A stretch of DNA of 46,762 nucleotides. Origin: GWE2-40-63 sp050251815. Lineage in GTDB: Bacteria; Bacteroidota; Bacteroidia; Bacteroidales; SZUA-534. Below the pieces are notes generated by a model that saw nothing but the letters and a program-made list of their open reading frames with translations, did not search any database and was not told the origin of the DNA. The stretch lies in assembly GCA_050251815.1 (NCBI GenBank), contig JBFWMB010000022.1, positions 1-46,762 of the forward strand, in the 5' to 3' direction. The position numbers and the translations under genes are program-made. Of the stretch, positions 17,052 through 28,400 are shown piece by piece (position 1 is the first letter of the stretch; every line of letters begins with the position of its first letter).

Positions 17052-18203
17052 ATGAGTAAAAAGGCAACTTTTTCCAAGCTGGTGAATTCTGGCAAAACAA
17101 TTTTTGCCATTATGTCGGAATTGGCACAGCAGCATCAGGCTATCGATTTGTCGCGGGGCTATCCCGATTTTAATCCCGATCCGGCACTTATCGATCTTTA
17201 TTGCAAACAACTGAACAGCAATAAAAACCAGTACGCCCCGGTTGACGGACTGTTTGAACTTAGGGAGCAGATTGCTTTACGGATGCAGGAGTTGTATCAG
17301 GCAAAATTTAACCCGGAAACAGAGGTAACTATTACCAACGGAGCCACCGACGCGTTGTTTGCCACCATAACCGCATTGGTACGCGATGGTGACGAGGTTA
17401 TAATTATTGAACCAGCTTACGATAGCTATGCACCGGCAGTTCGTCTGAGTGGAGGCATTCCGGTTTTTGTTGAAATGAACATGCCCGGCTATTCACTAAA
17501 TTGGGAAAACGTACAAAAATCACTGAGTGGAAATACCCGCATGATCATTTTTAACAATCCGCATAATCCTACGGGCACTGTTTTTTCAGCTCTCGATGTG
17601 GAACGATTGAAAAAAGTAGTTCTGGGTACCGATATTTATATTTTAAGCGACGAGGTTTATGAACACATAGTTTTTGATGAGGGTACGCACGAAAGTCTGG
17701 CGCTGCATCCAAAAATAAAGGATCAAACCATAATTGTAAACTCTTTTGGGAAAACCTATCATGCAACCGGCTGGCGCCTTGGATATGTTTTAGCACCGGA
17801 ACACCTGACCGCTGAAATCCGTAAAACACACCAGTATTCTATGTACACGGTGAACACACCTGTTCAACACGCTTTTGCAAGCTACCTTAAGACAGAAAAG
17901 AAGTACCTTGAAGTGAAATCGCTGTATCAGGAAAAAAGGGATTTATTGCTTAATGGCCTACAAGGTTCACAATTCAAATTTAAACCAACCGCCGGAACCT
18001 ATTTTCAATGTATCGATTTTTCAGCGGTAAGCGACGAAAAAGATATGGAGTTTGCCTCACGTTTGGTTCGGGAGTTTGGTTTGGCTACCATTCCGTTGTC
18101 GTATTTTTATAAGGACCAAAGCGATTATAAAGTGCTCCGCCTGTGTTTTGCCAAGCACCCCGACACTTTAAACAGAGCGCTGGAAGTGTTGCATCGGTTT
18201 TGA
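17052..18203 (+). CDS. PLP-dependent aminotransferase class I/II (methionine aminotransferase, YbdL-like)
   Basis: 383 residues, fold type I. Visible motifs are SRGYPDFNPDP near residue 35, the NPHNPTGTVF substrate loop, the cofactor-binding SDEVYEHIVFD, and the PLP lysine within VNSFGKTYHATGWRLGY. The wording of these motifs is closest to YbdL-type methionine/kynurenine aminotransferases. Such enzymes work in methionine salvage or aromatic 2-oxo-acid exchange. It follows recO by 62 bp with its own candidate promoter and ends 12 bp before the convergent phosphatase gene. Substrate preference is not certain. Confidence 0.88.
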   Translation: MSKKATFSKLVNSGKTIFAIMSELAQQHQAIDLSRGYPDFNPDPALIDLYCKQLNSNKNQYAPVDGLFELREQIALRMQELYQAKFNPETEVTITNGATDALFATITALVRDGDEVIIIEPAYDSYAPAVRLSGGIPVFVEMNMPGYSLNWENVQKSLSGNTRMIIFNNPHNPTGTVFSALDVERLKKVVLGTDIYILSDEVYEHIVFDEGTHESLALHPKIKDQTIIVNSFGKTYHATGWRLGYVLAPEHLTAEIRKTHQYSMYTVNTPVQHAFASYLKTEKKYLEVKSLYQEKRDLLLNGLQGSQFKFKPTAGTYFQCIDFSAVSDEKDMEFASRLVREFGLATIPLSYFYKDQSDYKVLRLCFAKHPDTLNRALEVLHRF

Positions 18204-18215
18204 TAAACGCGGACT

Positions 18216-20987
18216 TTAGTTTACGTGAATTCCCATCAAAAGCACATCATCCACCTGGGGGTATTCGCCTTTCCAGGCATTAAAACTGTCTTCAATAATC
18301 GTCTTTTGCTCATCACTCGATTTGTAGGCACAACGCAACAAAATTTCGCGAAAACGCTGACTTTTCATTTTTGAACCATTTTTCCCGCCAAACTGGTCGT
18401 AATACCCATCGGTAAACAGGTAAATCTGATCGTTGGCTTGCAGGTTCAGGCTGGTCGACGAAAAGGGACGATCTTCGTTGTCGAAAAAACCCACGGGCAT
18501 GCGATCGGCCTTTAATTCAATCAGATCGTTGTTTCTCATAATAATTACCGGATTCATTGCTCCGGCAAATTCCAGGTAATTGTTTTTTAAGTCGATGGAA
18601 ATAACCGAGATATCCATACCGTCACCAGCCAGGTTCTCTCCGTTTGTCTGGTGCAGGTGTGAAATAATGTTCATGCGCAGCCGGTTGAGGATTATTGCCG
18701 GTGACACAAAGCCCTTTTCGTTCACAATTTTATTGAGGAACGATATGCCAATTAAACTCATAAAGGCACCGGGAACCCCGTGCCCTGTTGAGTCAGCACA
18801 GGCTACAATCAGACGGTCGTGTTTATTGGTCATCCAGTAAAAATCACCGCTTACAATCGATTTGGGTTGGTAAAAGCAAAAACTATCGGGATAAACGTTG
18901 CTAAGTACGTTAAACGGGGTCATCATGGCTTCCTGAATACGCTTGGCATACGAAATACTTGCGGTAATGTCGAGGTTTTTGGTGCGGATTTCCTGCTCGG
19001 CTTTTTTAATGCGCGTGATATCCGATTCAATGGCTATCATTTTTTCAATCTTCTGGTTTTCGTCCAGTATGGGTGTCAGTGTGGTTTGTACCCACATTTC
19101 GTTTCCCCACTTGTTCTTAACCAACGATTCAAACGTGATGGGTTTTTTATCACCATACCAAACACTTACCAGTTGCTGAATATTGATATTTGCTTCTTCG
19201 CCCAATAAATCGAAGCGCCCAATTTCCTGAAGCTCTTCCAGGGTATAACCGTGCATCTTAACATAGCCCTCGTTTACCCATGTAATGCGTCCCACTTCGT
19301 TCATTATCCGGATGCCATTGTCGGTTTGACGGGCTATTAACGAAAGCTTTTCCAATTCGAGATTGATATCTTCGAGGTGTTGCCTTTGCACTTCAATTTC
19401 TTCTTTTTGCTGGGCTATTTGTTTGTTTCGCAGTGCCAGGCGCTGGTTGTCTTTTTTGCGGTAATGAAGAAAAGCACCCATAAGCAGGGCGATCAAAAGA
19501 ATCAACAACAAAACAATGACTATCAGATAAATGATAGCCCGTTGTTTTTCGAGTTGTTTTATGTTTTTCTCGATGGTTTTATTTTGCCGGTTGCGCTCAT
19601 TGGTTAAATGCTGAATCAGCGATTCCTGCCTTTGGGCTTCAAAGCTTTCCTGCAGTTTTTTTAATTCGAACGAAGCACTTAATTGTGTAAGGGAATCCCT
19701 ATAGGCTTGAGCTAAGGCAAGGTTTGGATATGCCAGTCTGAATTGTTTTGTGGCGTAATATAGTTCGGCTAAAAAAGCATAAGCTTCGGCTTTTTGTTCC
19801 CATTCGGCTGAAGTTAAAGCTACTTGCAGGCCTTTGTTAGCAAATATAAGTGCGCTGTCGGGTAAGGTGCGGTTGAGGTAATACCGGCTTTTTGCCAGAT
19901 TATAATCCTGGAGGTGTTTTTGGTTTTCAACCAGGGGAATAAAACTTTTGGCAAGGTTCAGGTAATGAATGGCTGAATCGCAATGGTTTTGTTTGTTAAA
20001 GAAGTTGGCTAGAGCAATATATGTATCAATTCGACCACTGGAGTGCTGATTTTTTTCGAAAAGATTTTTAGCCTGAACCAAAAGTTTATGAACCGAAGTA
20101 TCGGAATTATTATTCGTCAGCGAAGCTAAAAACAAACGGGCATTTGCGCTACCCGACGGTAAATGTAACGAATCAAAAATCTGTTGTGCGCGTTGCGCAT
20201 GATCAGTGGCCAGGGACTCTTTGAATTGCGTTTTATAGATGCAGGCCAATTGTTGCGAAGCTAAAGCAAAATCGGCGTTCAGTGTATCCTGTTTCCAAAG
20301 AGAAAACGCCTGCATCAGAAAGGCCTGTGCATTCAAAAAATCTTTTTCAACGCAATGTAAATACCCTAAGTAAGCAAAACGCTTTGCTTTTAAGTTAGGG
20401 TTTTCAATTTTTTGAAGGGTAAAACCCGCAGCAGTTAGGCGAGAGGCTGCTGCATTATAGTTAAGCAATTGAATGTAGCAAAAGGCTTCTTCGAGCTGAA
20501 TCTCTGATTCAAGCGGATAGAATTCCTGATTGTAAAGGACTATTTTGGCCTGGCGTAAATATTCCAGGGCTTCCAGATACCGGCCTCCGGTAATTTTTAG
20601 TTGGGCCAGATGCAGAAGTAAGGATGATTTTTCCTGGGCTTCCGAGGCAAGACTCAGGGCTTTTTCAAGATTGCTTTGTGCCCGGTTTAATTGCGAACTA
20701 ATTTGATAGTAAGAACCCTGCCACCAATAATAATTTCTTAGTTGCTTTTTGTCTGTATTTATGTTTTGCTGCTTAATTTGTTTATTTAGCAGCTCCAAAA
20801 ACAAAGAATCGTTCGAACCCATTATTTTTGTGCTTAAAACAAAACGGGCTTCCGACTCCGAGCGTGGCGACTGGCTTATCAGCCAGCGAACACTGTCGGC
20901 AGTAAAATGCTGTGGGGCGGCAAAATTTTTTGCGGCTGTAGTTATCAGAAAAACAGCAAGAAACAATAAGTAAGAAGTAAATTTCAA
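18216..20987 (-). CDS. TPR-PAS-SpoIIE sensor phosphatase
   Basis: 923 residues with a multi-domain signalling layout: signal peptide (1-23), a periplasmic tetratricopeptide-repeat region (about 60-450), one transmembrane helix near 482-505 (IIYLIVIVLLLILLIALLMG), a coiled coil, a PAS domain (about 548-665, RQTDNGIRIMNEVGRITWVN) and a C-terminal SpoIIE/PP2C-type phosphatase (about 690-920). In the phosphatase, SGDFYW, ADSTGHGVPGAFMS and LFTDGYYDQ carry the metal-binding aspartates. The likely substrate is an anti-anti-sigma protein or another serine-phosphorylated regulator, not encoded nearby. The TPR part may sense envelope state. Confidence 0.93.
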   Translation of the reverse strand: MKFTSYLLFLAVFLITTAAKNFAAPQHFTADSVRWLISQSPRSESEARFVLSTKIMGSNDSLFLELLNKQIKQQNINTDKKQLRNYYWWQGSYYQISSQLNRAQSNLEKALSLASEAQEKSSLLLHLAQLKITGGRYLEALEYLRQAKIVLYNQEFYPLESEIQLEEAFCYIQLLNYNAAASRLTAAGFTLQKIENPNLKAKRFAYLGYLHCVEKDFLNAQAFLMQAFSLWKQDTLNADFALASQQLACIYKTQFKESLATDHAQRAQQIFDSLHLPSGSANARLFLASLTNNNSDTSVHKLLVQAKNLFEKNQHSSGRIDTYIALANFFNKQNHCDSAIHYLNLAKSFIPLVENQKHLQDYNLAKSRYYLNRTLPDSALIFANKGLQVALTSAEWEQKAEAYAFLAELYYATKQFRLAYPNLALAQAYRDSLTQLSASFELKKLQESFEAQRQESLIQHLTNERNRQNKTIEKNIKQLEKQRAIIYLIVIVLLLILLIALLMGAFLHYRKKDNQRLALRNKQIAQQKEEIEVQRQHLEDINLELEKLSLIARQTDNGIRIMNEVGRITWVNEGYVKMHGYTLEELQEIGRFDLLGEEANINIQQLVSVWYGDKKPITFESLVKNKWGNEMWVQTTLTPILDENQKIEKMIAIESDITRIKKAEQEIRTKNLDITASISYAKRIQEAMMTPFNVLSNVYPDSFCFYQPKSIVSGDFYWMTNKHDRLIVACADSTGHGVPGAFMSLIGISFLNKIVNEKGFVSPAIILNRLRMNIISHLHQTNGENLAGDGMDISVISIDLKNNYLEFAGAMNPVIIMRNNDLIELKADRMPVGFFDNEDRPFSSTSLNLQANDQIYLFTDGYYDQFGGKNGSKMKSQRFREILLRCAYKSSDEQKTIIEDSFNAWKGEYPQVDDVLLMGIHVN

Positions 20988-21109
20988 AACAACCCTAATT
21001 TGGCCGGCAAAATAATCAAAAAATAGCGACTATTTGTTGTTTGGCAGAAAAAAGCGATTCGTCCGGCACATGATTTTTATTAGGACAAAAAAACGGCAGT
21101 TCCAATAAA

Positions 21110-21694
21110 TCAAAAAGGGTTGCGCAACAAAAATGCTGTAAGTTTCTGCACTGCGCGGCCCCGATGACTGATGCGGTTTTTTACCTGCATGGGCATTTGG
21201 GCAAAGGACAACTGGAACCCGTCGGGTTTAAAAATGGGATCGTAGCCAAAGCCTGCCGCACCCTGTTTTTCGTGCAGAATGCTTCCATGTACCACCCCTT
21301 CGAAATAATGGGTCTGTTCATTAATCCGAAGACAAATTACCGTTCGGAATTGTGCTTTTCGGTTTTTTACAAGTAAGAGTGAGGAAAGCACTTTTTGCAT
21401 GTTTGCTTCCGAATTTTTGTCCGGACCCGCATAACGGGCCGAATGCACACCGGGTGCCCCATTTAGGTAATCCACTTCCAGGCCGGTATCATCGGCAATT
21501 ACGGGTAGTTTTAATTTTTGATAAATATAGTCGGCTTTTACCCGGGCGTTTCCCTCAAGGGTGGCTTCGTTTTCGGGGATATCCTCGTCAATTCCGGCTT
21601 CAGCCATGCTTACAATTTGGTAGCGGCTACCCAGCATTTTTTGAACCTCTTTCAGTTTGTTCGGATTGTTGGTGGCAAAAATTAGTTTATTCAT
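21110..21694 (-). CDS. rdgB: Non-canonical purine NTP pyrophosphatase (RdgB/HAM1)
   Basis: 194 residues, the family length. The start KLIFATNNPNKLKEVQKMLG holds the substrate-binding T/S-x-N-x-x-K, and LPVIADDTGLEVDYLNGAPG holds the catalytic metal-binding aspartates; GFGYDPIFKP and SHRGRA close the base pocket. The enzyme hydrolyses dITP, dITP-like nucleotides and XTP to keep them out of DNA. It stands between the sensor phosphatase and the divergent response-regulator gene. No terminator is evident. Confidence 0.96.
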   Translation of the reverse strand: MNKLIFATNNPNKLKEVQKMLGSRYQIVSMAEAGIDEDIPENEATLEGNARVKADYIYQKLKLPVIADDTGLEVDYLNGAPGVHSARYAGPDKNSEANMQKVLSSLLLVKNRKAQFRTVICLRINEQTHYFEGVVHGSILHEKQGAAGFGYDPIFKPDGFQLSFAQMPMQVKNRISHRGRAVQKLTAFLLRNPF

Positions 21695-21835
21695 CCTGTT
21701 TATTTGATAGTTAAGTTGTGATGTACCATCCCCGTGACTGCTTTTTTAGCAAATAACATTGCATTTGCAAAATAGGGAACATTCATCGTGTTTTTTTCTT
21801 TTTAATTTGTATTTTTAACTGCAATATAAAGCAAA

Positions 21836-21879
21836 AAGGGTTACACCCTTCAAATTAATTACCCCGATGCTCAGGCATC
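21836..21879 (+). promoter_or_regulatory. Two small leader hairpins before the response regulator
   Basis: AAGGGT-TAC-ACCCTT (21836-21850) and GATGC-TCAG-GCATC (21866-21879) are perfect 6-bp and 5-bp hairpins in the 60 bases before the start codon. They may protect or regulate the mRNA, but nothing shows a specific role. Confidence 0.4.
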
Positions 21880-21897
21880 AACCAAAATTATTACAAA

Positions 21898-22272
21898 ATG
21901 AACCAGGAAATTACCTTACTTTATGTAGATGATGAGCCGCTTAATTTAACGCTTTTTGAAATTAACTTTCGTAGGAAGTATAAGGTGCTTACTGCAGGCT
22001 CTGGTGCCGAAGGGCTGCAAAAACTGGAAGGTAACCAGGATATAATTGTAGTAATCAGTGATATGAAAATGCCCGGAATGAATGGCATAGAATTCATTAA
22101 AAAAGCCAAAGAACAGTATAATCACATTGCCTATTTTATTTTAACGGCTTTCGACATCAATAAAGAAATTAAGGAAGCCCTGGACCAGAAACTGATAAAC
22201 CGCTACTTTAATAAACCGTTTAATATTAAGGAAATAGACGGGGCTATTCAGGAGTTTCTAAGAAGCCTATAA
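21898..22272 (+). CDS. Single-domain response regulator (receiver)
   Basis: 124 residues, one receiver domain and no output. Acidic residues D11-D12, the phospho-acceptor D55 (SDMKMPGMNG), T83 and K106 (NKPF) are all in place. The ending EIDGAIQEFLRSL is typical of receivers found alone or split from hybrid kinases. The nearby sensor phosphatase has no kinase, so the phospho-donor must lie elsewhere. A strong terminator follows. Confidence 0.9.
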   Translation: MNQEITLLYVDDEPLNLTLFEINFRRKYKVLTAGSGAEGLQKLEGNQDIIVVISDMKMPGMNGIEFIKKAKEQYNHIAYFILTAFDINKEIKEALDQKLINRYFNKPFNIKEIDGAIQEFLRSL

Positions 22273-22298
22273 CAGAAATAAAGTCAAAGTAAAATTTT

Positions 22299-22330
22299 AA
22301 AGGTACCCGGTTTAAGGTACCTTTTTTATT
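22299..22330 (+). terminator. Intrinsic terminator after the response regulator
   Basis: AAAGGTACC / GGTACCTTT (arms 22299-22307 and 22316-22324) with an 8-base loop and a following T-rich tail. It starts 26 bp after the stop codon. Confidence 0.85.
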
Positions 22331-22360
22331 TTAATGCTCCAGGCTTAATTCCTCGCGTAC

Positions 22361-22424
22361 CATTTATTCGTGAACCCGCCTGACCATCCGGTCAGGTACT
22401 CCGATGCTTACATCGAAATAAATG
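22361..22424. repeat. Three-part hairpin structure between convergent genes
   Basis: An outer imperfect stem (CATTTATTCG 22361-22370 with CGAAATAAATG 22414-22424) encloses CCTGACC-ATCC-GGTCAGG (22379-22396) and CGATG-CTTA-CATCG (22402-22415). The last hairpin partly competes with the outer stem. It lies 70-135 bp beyond the stop of the giant minus-strand gene and could help end or protect that transcript, or be a dispersed repeat. Confidence 0.5.
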
Positions 22425-22495
22425 AAGTTCCTTTAGTGATATCCCGTCAACTTGCTGCGAAGTAGTTCATTTGTAGTACCTACCCGGTAGTAGAC

Positions 22496-25400
22496 TTAAT
22501 TCACCACAAAAGACCGGGTGTGTTGCGTGCCCTTGTAACTTATCTTATAAAAATAAACCCCGGAACCCAGTCCTGCAATGTTAAAACGGTGGCGGTTAAA
22601 CCCGGAACCGGATGGCTGATCATAAAGAACCGCCTTAATTTTTCCATTCCCATCGAATAGGCTAATAGTTATCCGGGCTTCGTCCGGAATCAGGTATTCT
22701 ACCACCAGGTAATCGTTGGCCGGATTGGGATACGAGGGCAGCATTTTAAAGGCATCTTCCAAAGCCCGGCAGATTTCATTATTATCAGGAAACTCATCGG
22801 GATACACTGCATCGAAAGCATTCACGCAAACATGGCTCAACGGATGGTTTGCATCCAGCGGAAGCTGTGTGGCAAATTCATGCAGGTAGGTTTGTCCCGA
22901 ATACAGTGTGGATTTTAATTCTTCGCGTAAGGGCTTACTTCCCGGAGTCTGCACTTGCAGCGTGATTTGTTCTAAATCGAGTGTTCCCTGGTTCTGCAAT
23001 AAAGCCCGAACTTTAAGGTAACCCGATGTGGTTTCGGTACTTAGTTCCAATACCCGTAAGTCGACCCGGGGAACAATACCCCGAAGGTTTTCAAAGGAAT
23101 AAGCCGGGCACCCTTCGGCCGATATGGCGCGGAGTTGCACGGTGTACGATCCGCTGTCAACAAAGGTGTGTTGCGGATGGGTTTCCGTTGAACCGGCTCC
23201 ATCACCAAAATCCCAGAGATAACCGACAGCTCCCAGCGACCGGTTGGTGAAGCTTACCAACAGGGGAACCGGTCCCTTAATAACGGAACTTTCAAAAAGG
23301 GCGGTGGGAAGCGGGTGCACTGTAAGCGAGGCTTCAACCGAATCAGAACAGCCCAGCCCATCGCTTACCGAGAGATTTATTTGGTAGGTTCCGGGATAAG
23401 CAAATGAAACCGAAGGATTTTGACTGCGAATGGTTCCCAGGGAATCCACGTTCCACACCCATTCGGAAATAGTCCCCGAACTGCTCTCGCTTTGGTCGAT
23501 AAGCTCAACCGGTGTGTTTACACAGGTAATTGGCAAATTAAAACGGGCTATGGGATTTGCATTAACCACGATTGTTTTGCTAACTGTGCTGCTGCAGCGG
23601 TTTGATGTTTGAGTGGTCTGCAGACTAACCTCATAGCTTCCGGTAGTGGCATAGGCTTTTTCCGGACTGCTCAGGTTGCTTTCCGAACCATCGCCAAAAT
23701 CCCAGTGGTATTCCAGCGGCAGGTTTAAGAAACTAATGGACTGGTCGCTAAACGCTACCGGCAGGCCTTCACAAACGGGTCCAAAGGTAAAATCACTTAA
23801 AGGACCCAGTTTAATATCGATATTTTGCACCAGGGTATCGTAGCAGCCCAAATCGGAACGTACTACCAGCTGAACCGGGTAAGCGCCCGAAGCAGCAAAG
23901 GAAAACTCCGGATGGGTTGTTATTTGTGTTGAGCCATCGGGAAAGGTCCATTGCCACTGGTTTACTTCGCCCGAAGCAGAAAGACTGTTGTCGGAAAAGC
24001 TTACCGGGGTATTGGAACAAGCCGTTAAAGGGCTAAATGCAGCCTGGGGCAAGGCATGAATTTCGACCGTCTTTTCCAGGCTGTTGCTGCAGTTCAGCTC
24101 ATTGCGAACAGTAAGACTTACCGTATATTCTCCTGCATATTCGTAGCGGTGTTTGGGGAACTGACCTTCTCCCTGAGAGCCCTCCCCAAAATCCCAAACC
24201 CAGGTAACAATGTCGGAACCATCGGGCGAGAGCGACAAATCTGCAAAGCGTGCACTGTCCTTATGACAAAGCTGCGTTACCGAAAAATCGGGCAGGGGAG
24301 CTATGCCTTGAATGCTAAGGTTTAGGGTATCGATACCCACACAGCCCAGAGCATTGGTGGCCGTTACCGCATACGAGCCACTGGTTTCGGGTTCTAGATA
24401 GTCCAGCGTGGAACCATCGCTCCAAAGATAGCTTTGTACTGCTTCCTGTCCCACCTGCACGTAGAGGCGATTGCCCAGGCAGAGGGTGGTGTCTGCACCC
24501 AGCGAAAGCGTTTGGGGAAATTCATCCACCGTAATGCTACTGGTGTCGGAATACCAGGCGTAACTCAGGCTGTCGCGAATAATTAACCAATAATCCCCGG
24601 GCTCGCTAATATTCAGGGTTGGTGTGCTACTGCCGTTGCTCCATTCGTAGCTGTAGTTGCCCACCAGTTGTGGGTTCCACAACAAGGTGTCGAAGCGACA
24701 AAGCTCAGCCGAAGCTATTTGTTTTGGCTGGGGATAAGTCAGCGTTATAGAATCACTGCTTGTAAATCCAAAGATATCCGTTACGGTCACGCTATAGGTT
24801 CCACTTTGACTAACAGTAAGGGCCGAGTCGGTAGAACCATTGCTCCAGCGGTAGGAAGTAAACCAGGGTTTGTAGGCGTTGAGGGTGGTGTCGGGGAAGC
24901 CGTAGTCAAAAATAATGCTTTCGGGAAGCTTAACCGGGGGTGCATATTTGTTTTTTAGGTATAACTCTGTATTTATCCTGTCGTTGCCTGTTGCTGAGTA
25001 ATCCATATACAGGATGTCTGTAAAATATCCTTTAAAGGAATAACCGGTACCGGAAGGGTCACCTCCAATAGTCCAGGAATAGCTGTTGGTTCCCAACAAA
25101 TCTTCGGTGGTTGAAATGCTTTGAGCCAAAACCCCGTTTTTATAAAGGTTTATTTTTTTGTTGAGCCGGTCTAATTCTGTTGTCAGGATGACCCAGGAAG
25201 TGTCAATGTTTACCGAACTTAAGCCGCTTTTTTTATCAATCCAGTAGTAAATACGGTCGTCCGCATTGTTTTTGCCAATAGTAAAATACCCATCTCCTGA
25301 ATATCCTTTGGAAAGGAAGAACTCGTAATTACCCGTAGGGTATGCTTTTAGTAAAGTGGTAACAAAACGTAAGGTGTCTATATCGAACAAATTACCCAGA

Positions 25401-28400
25401 TCTAATTTATCGGTTTCAAAATAAATAGCCGGATGATTGTTTAGTTCGGCAATGCTATCGACAAACAAGGGTTGCAGGTTTAGCGTTGACTGGGATGCTT
25501 TAATTGTGGTATCTATGGAGTTATTCCAGGAAGACACCCGATTTTCCTCATTTAACAATAGACTTTGCTGTTTGGCATTAAACCATAACAAGCCATAGTT
25601 GGTTTGAGCAGGCGAAAAGTAATAAAGTACATTTACTGCACTTTCGGTAATGTCGCCGCAAAGGTTAAAGGCCTGTACCTTCCAATACAGGGTATCGGGG
25701 AAGGTTAACGAAACAGTTATATGATTTGTGTCAATTTCGGTAGAATCCAAAAGAATCTGTGAAAACAAGCTATCTGCACTTAATATTAGGCGGTAATAAA
25801 TTGCAAAGTCTGCTTTCTGCCAGCTAAAATCGATGGAAGACGCATCGCTGGCCGCCTGGTTCTCAGGCGAAAGTAAGCCAAAGGGTTCAGCCATAGGAAG
25901 ACTATTACGGATAATAAGCTCAGAAAACACAGAGTCTCTACAAGCCAAGTCATTCTGTATGGTAAGTCTAACCATAAAAGTGTCAGCGGTATTATAGGAA
26001 TGTTCCGCGTTTGCATCAGCGGCCAAGACCCCATCTCCAAAACCCCAGCTATAAGCAATCAAGGGACGGGAAGAGGTACTGGTATTTTCAAAGCTGACGG
26101 AATTGTTTTCACATTGGATGTTACCGTATTTAATAGTGAAGTCAGCCTGTGGACTGGTTTTCACCAGAGCCGTGTCGGTGAAATAACTACTACAGCCGGA
26201 GGAAAAAGCGGTTAGGGTAACCGGATAAATACTGTCGTTGTGAAACAAATAACGGGGTTCCCAACGATGAGACGTGTCAGCACCAAAATCCCAGATTACA
26301 GAATCAATGGAGAAACCAGCTTCAATGGTGGTAAGATTGGTAAAGGAGGTACTGTCGCCAAAGCATACGGTGTCGGTTGTAAAGCTTACATTGGGAGCAA
26401 CCCCCGAAAGACCCAGCACCACGGTATCGGTGCTGATACACCCGTTTGCATTGCTTGCCCGGAGCCAATAGGTGGTGTCTTTACTAATGGAAGTGAAAGG
26501 CTGGGTGCTTCCGTTACTCCACAACCAGGAGACAACATCCTCAGAATCCAGGGCAATCGTACTGTATTTGCAAAGGCTGGTATCAGGACCTAAGTCACCT
26601 AAAATGGAAAAACTATCCACCGTTACTGTTAATGTATCCGACAGTAAATAATTTCCTAAACTATCAATAACTTTTACGGCGTATTGTCCGGGGTTATATA
26701 TAGGAATAATTGGGTTAAACAAAGTGCTTCCAAACCAGTTGAAAGTATAATCTGCACTCAAGCCGGTATTCCACCAAAGCGTATCCCCCAAACAAAGTAT
26801 GGTATCAGCAGAGGAGATGGGATAATTCAACTCAGGATAAGTCAGCGTTATAGAATCACTGCTTGTAAATCCAAAGATATCCGTTACGGTCACGCTATAG
26901 GTTCCACTTTGACTAACAGTAAGGGCCGAGTCGGTAGAACCATTGCTCCAGCGGTAGGAAGTAAACCAGGGTTTGTAGGCGTTGAGGGTGGTGTCGGGGA
27001 AGCCGTAGTCAAAAATAATGCTTTCGGGAAGCTTAACCGGGGGTGCATATTTGTTTTTTAGGTATAACTCTGTATTTATCCTGTCGTTGCCTGTTGCTGA
27101 GTAATCCATATACAGGATGTCTGTAAAATATCCTTTAAAGGAATAACCGGTACCGGAAGGGTCACCTCCAATAGTCCAGGAATAGCTGTTGGTTCCCAAC
27201 AAATCTTCGGTGGTTGAAATGCTTTGAGCCAAAACCCCGTTTTTATAAAGGTTTATTTTTTTGTTGAGCCGGTCTAATTCTGTTGTCAGGATGACCCAGG
27301 AAGTGTCAATGTTTACCGAACTTAAGCCGCTTTTTTTATCAATCCAGTAGTAAATACGGTCGTCCGCATTGTTTTTGCCAATAGTAAAATACCCATCTCC
27401 TGAATATCCTTTGGAAAGGAAGAACTCGTAATTACCCGTAGGGTATGCTTTTAGTAAAGTGGTAACAAAACGTAAGGTGTCTATATCGAACAAATTACCC
27501 AGATCTAATTTATCGGTTTCAAAATAAATAGCCGGATGATTGTTTAGTTCGGCAATGCTATCGACAAACAAGGGTTGCAGGTTTAGCGTTGACTGGGATG
27601 CTTTAATTGTGGTATCTATGGAGTTATTCCAGGAAGACACCCGATTTTCCTCATTTAACAATAGACTTTGCTGTTTGGCATTAAACCATAACAAGCCATA
27701 GTTGGTTTGAGCAGGCGAAAAGTAATAAAGTACATTTACTGCACTTTCGGTAATGTCGCCGCAAAGGTTAAAGGCCTGTACCTTCCAATACAGGGTATCG
27801 GGGAAGGTTAACGAAACAGTTATATGATTTGTGTCAATTTCGGTAGAATCCAAAAGAATCTGTGAAAACAAGCTATCTGCACTTAATATTAGGCGGTAAT
27901 AAATTGCAAAGTCTGCTTTCTGCCAGCTAAAATCGATGGAAGACGCATCGCTGGCCGCCTGGTTCTCAGGCGAAAGTAAGCCAAAGGGTTCAGCCATAGG
28001 AAGACTATTACGGATAATAAGCTCAGAAAACACAGAGTCTCTACAAGCCAAGTCATTCTGTATGGTAAGTCTAACCATAAAAGTGTCAGCGGTATTATAG
28101 GAATGTTCCGCGTTTGCATCAGCGGCCAAGACCCCATCTCCAAAACCCCAGCTATAAGCAATCAAGGGACGGGAAGAGGTACTGGTATTTTCAAAGCTGA
28201 CGGAATTGTTTTCACATTGGATGTTACCGTATTTAATAGTGAAGTCAGCCTGTGGACTGGTTTTCACCAGAGCCGTGTCGGTGAAATAACTACTACAGCC
28301 GGAGGAAAAAGCGGTTAGGGTAACCGGATAAATACTGTCGTTGTGAAACAAATAACGGGGTTCCCAACGATGAGACGTGTCAGCACCAAAATCCCAGATT

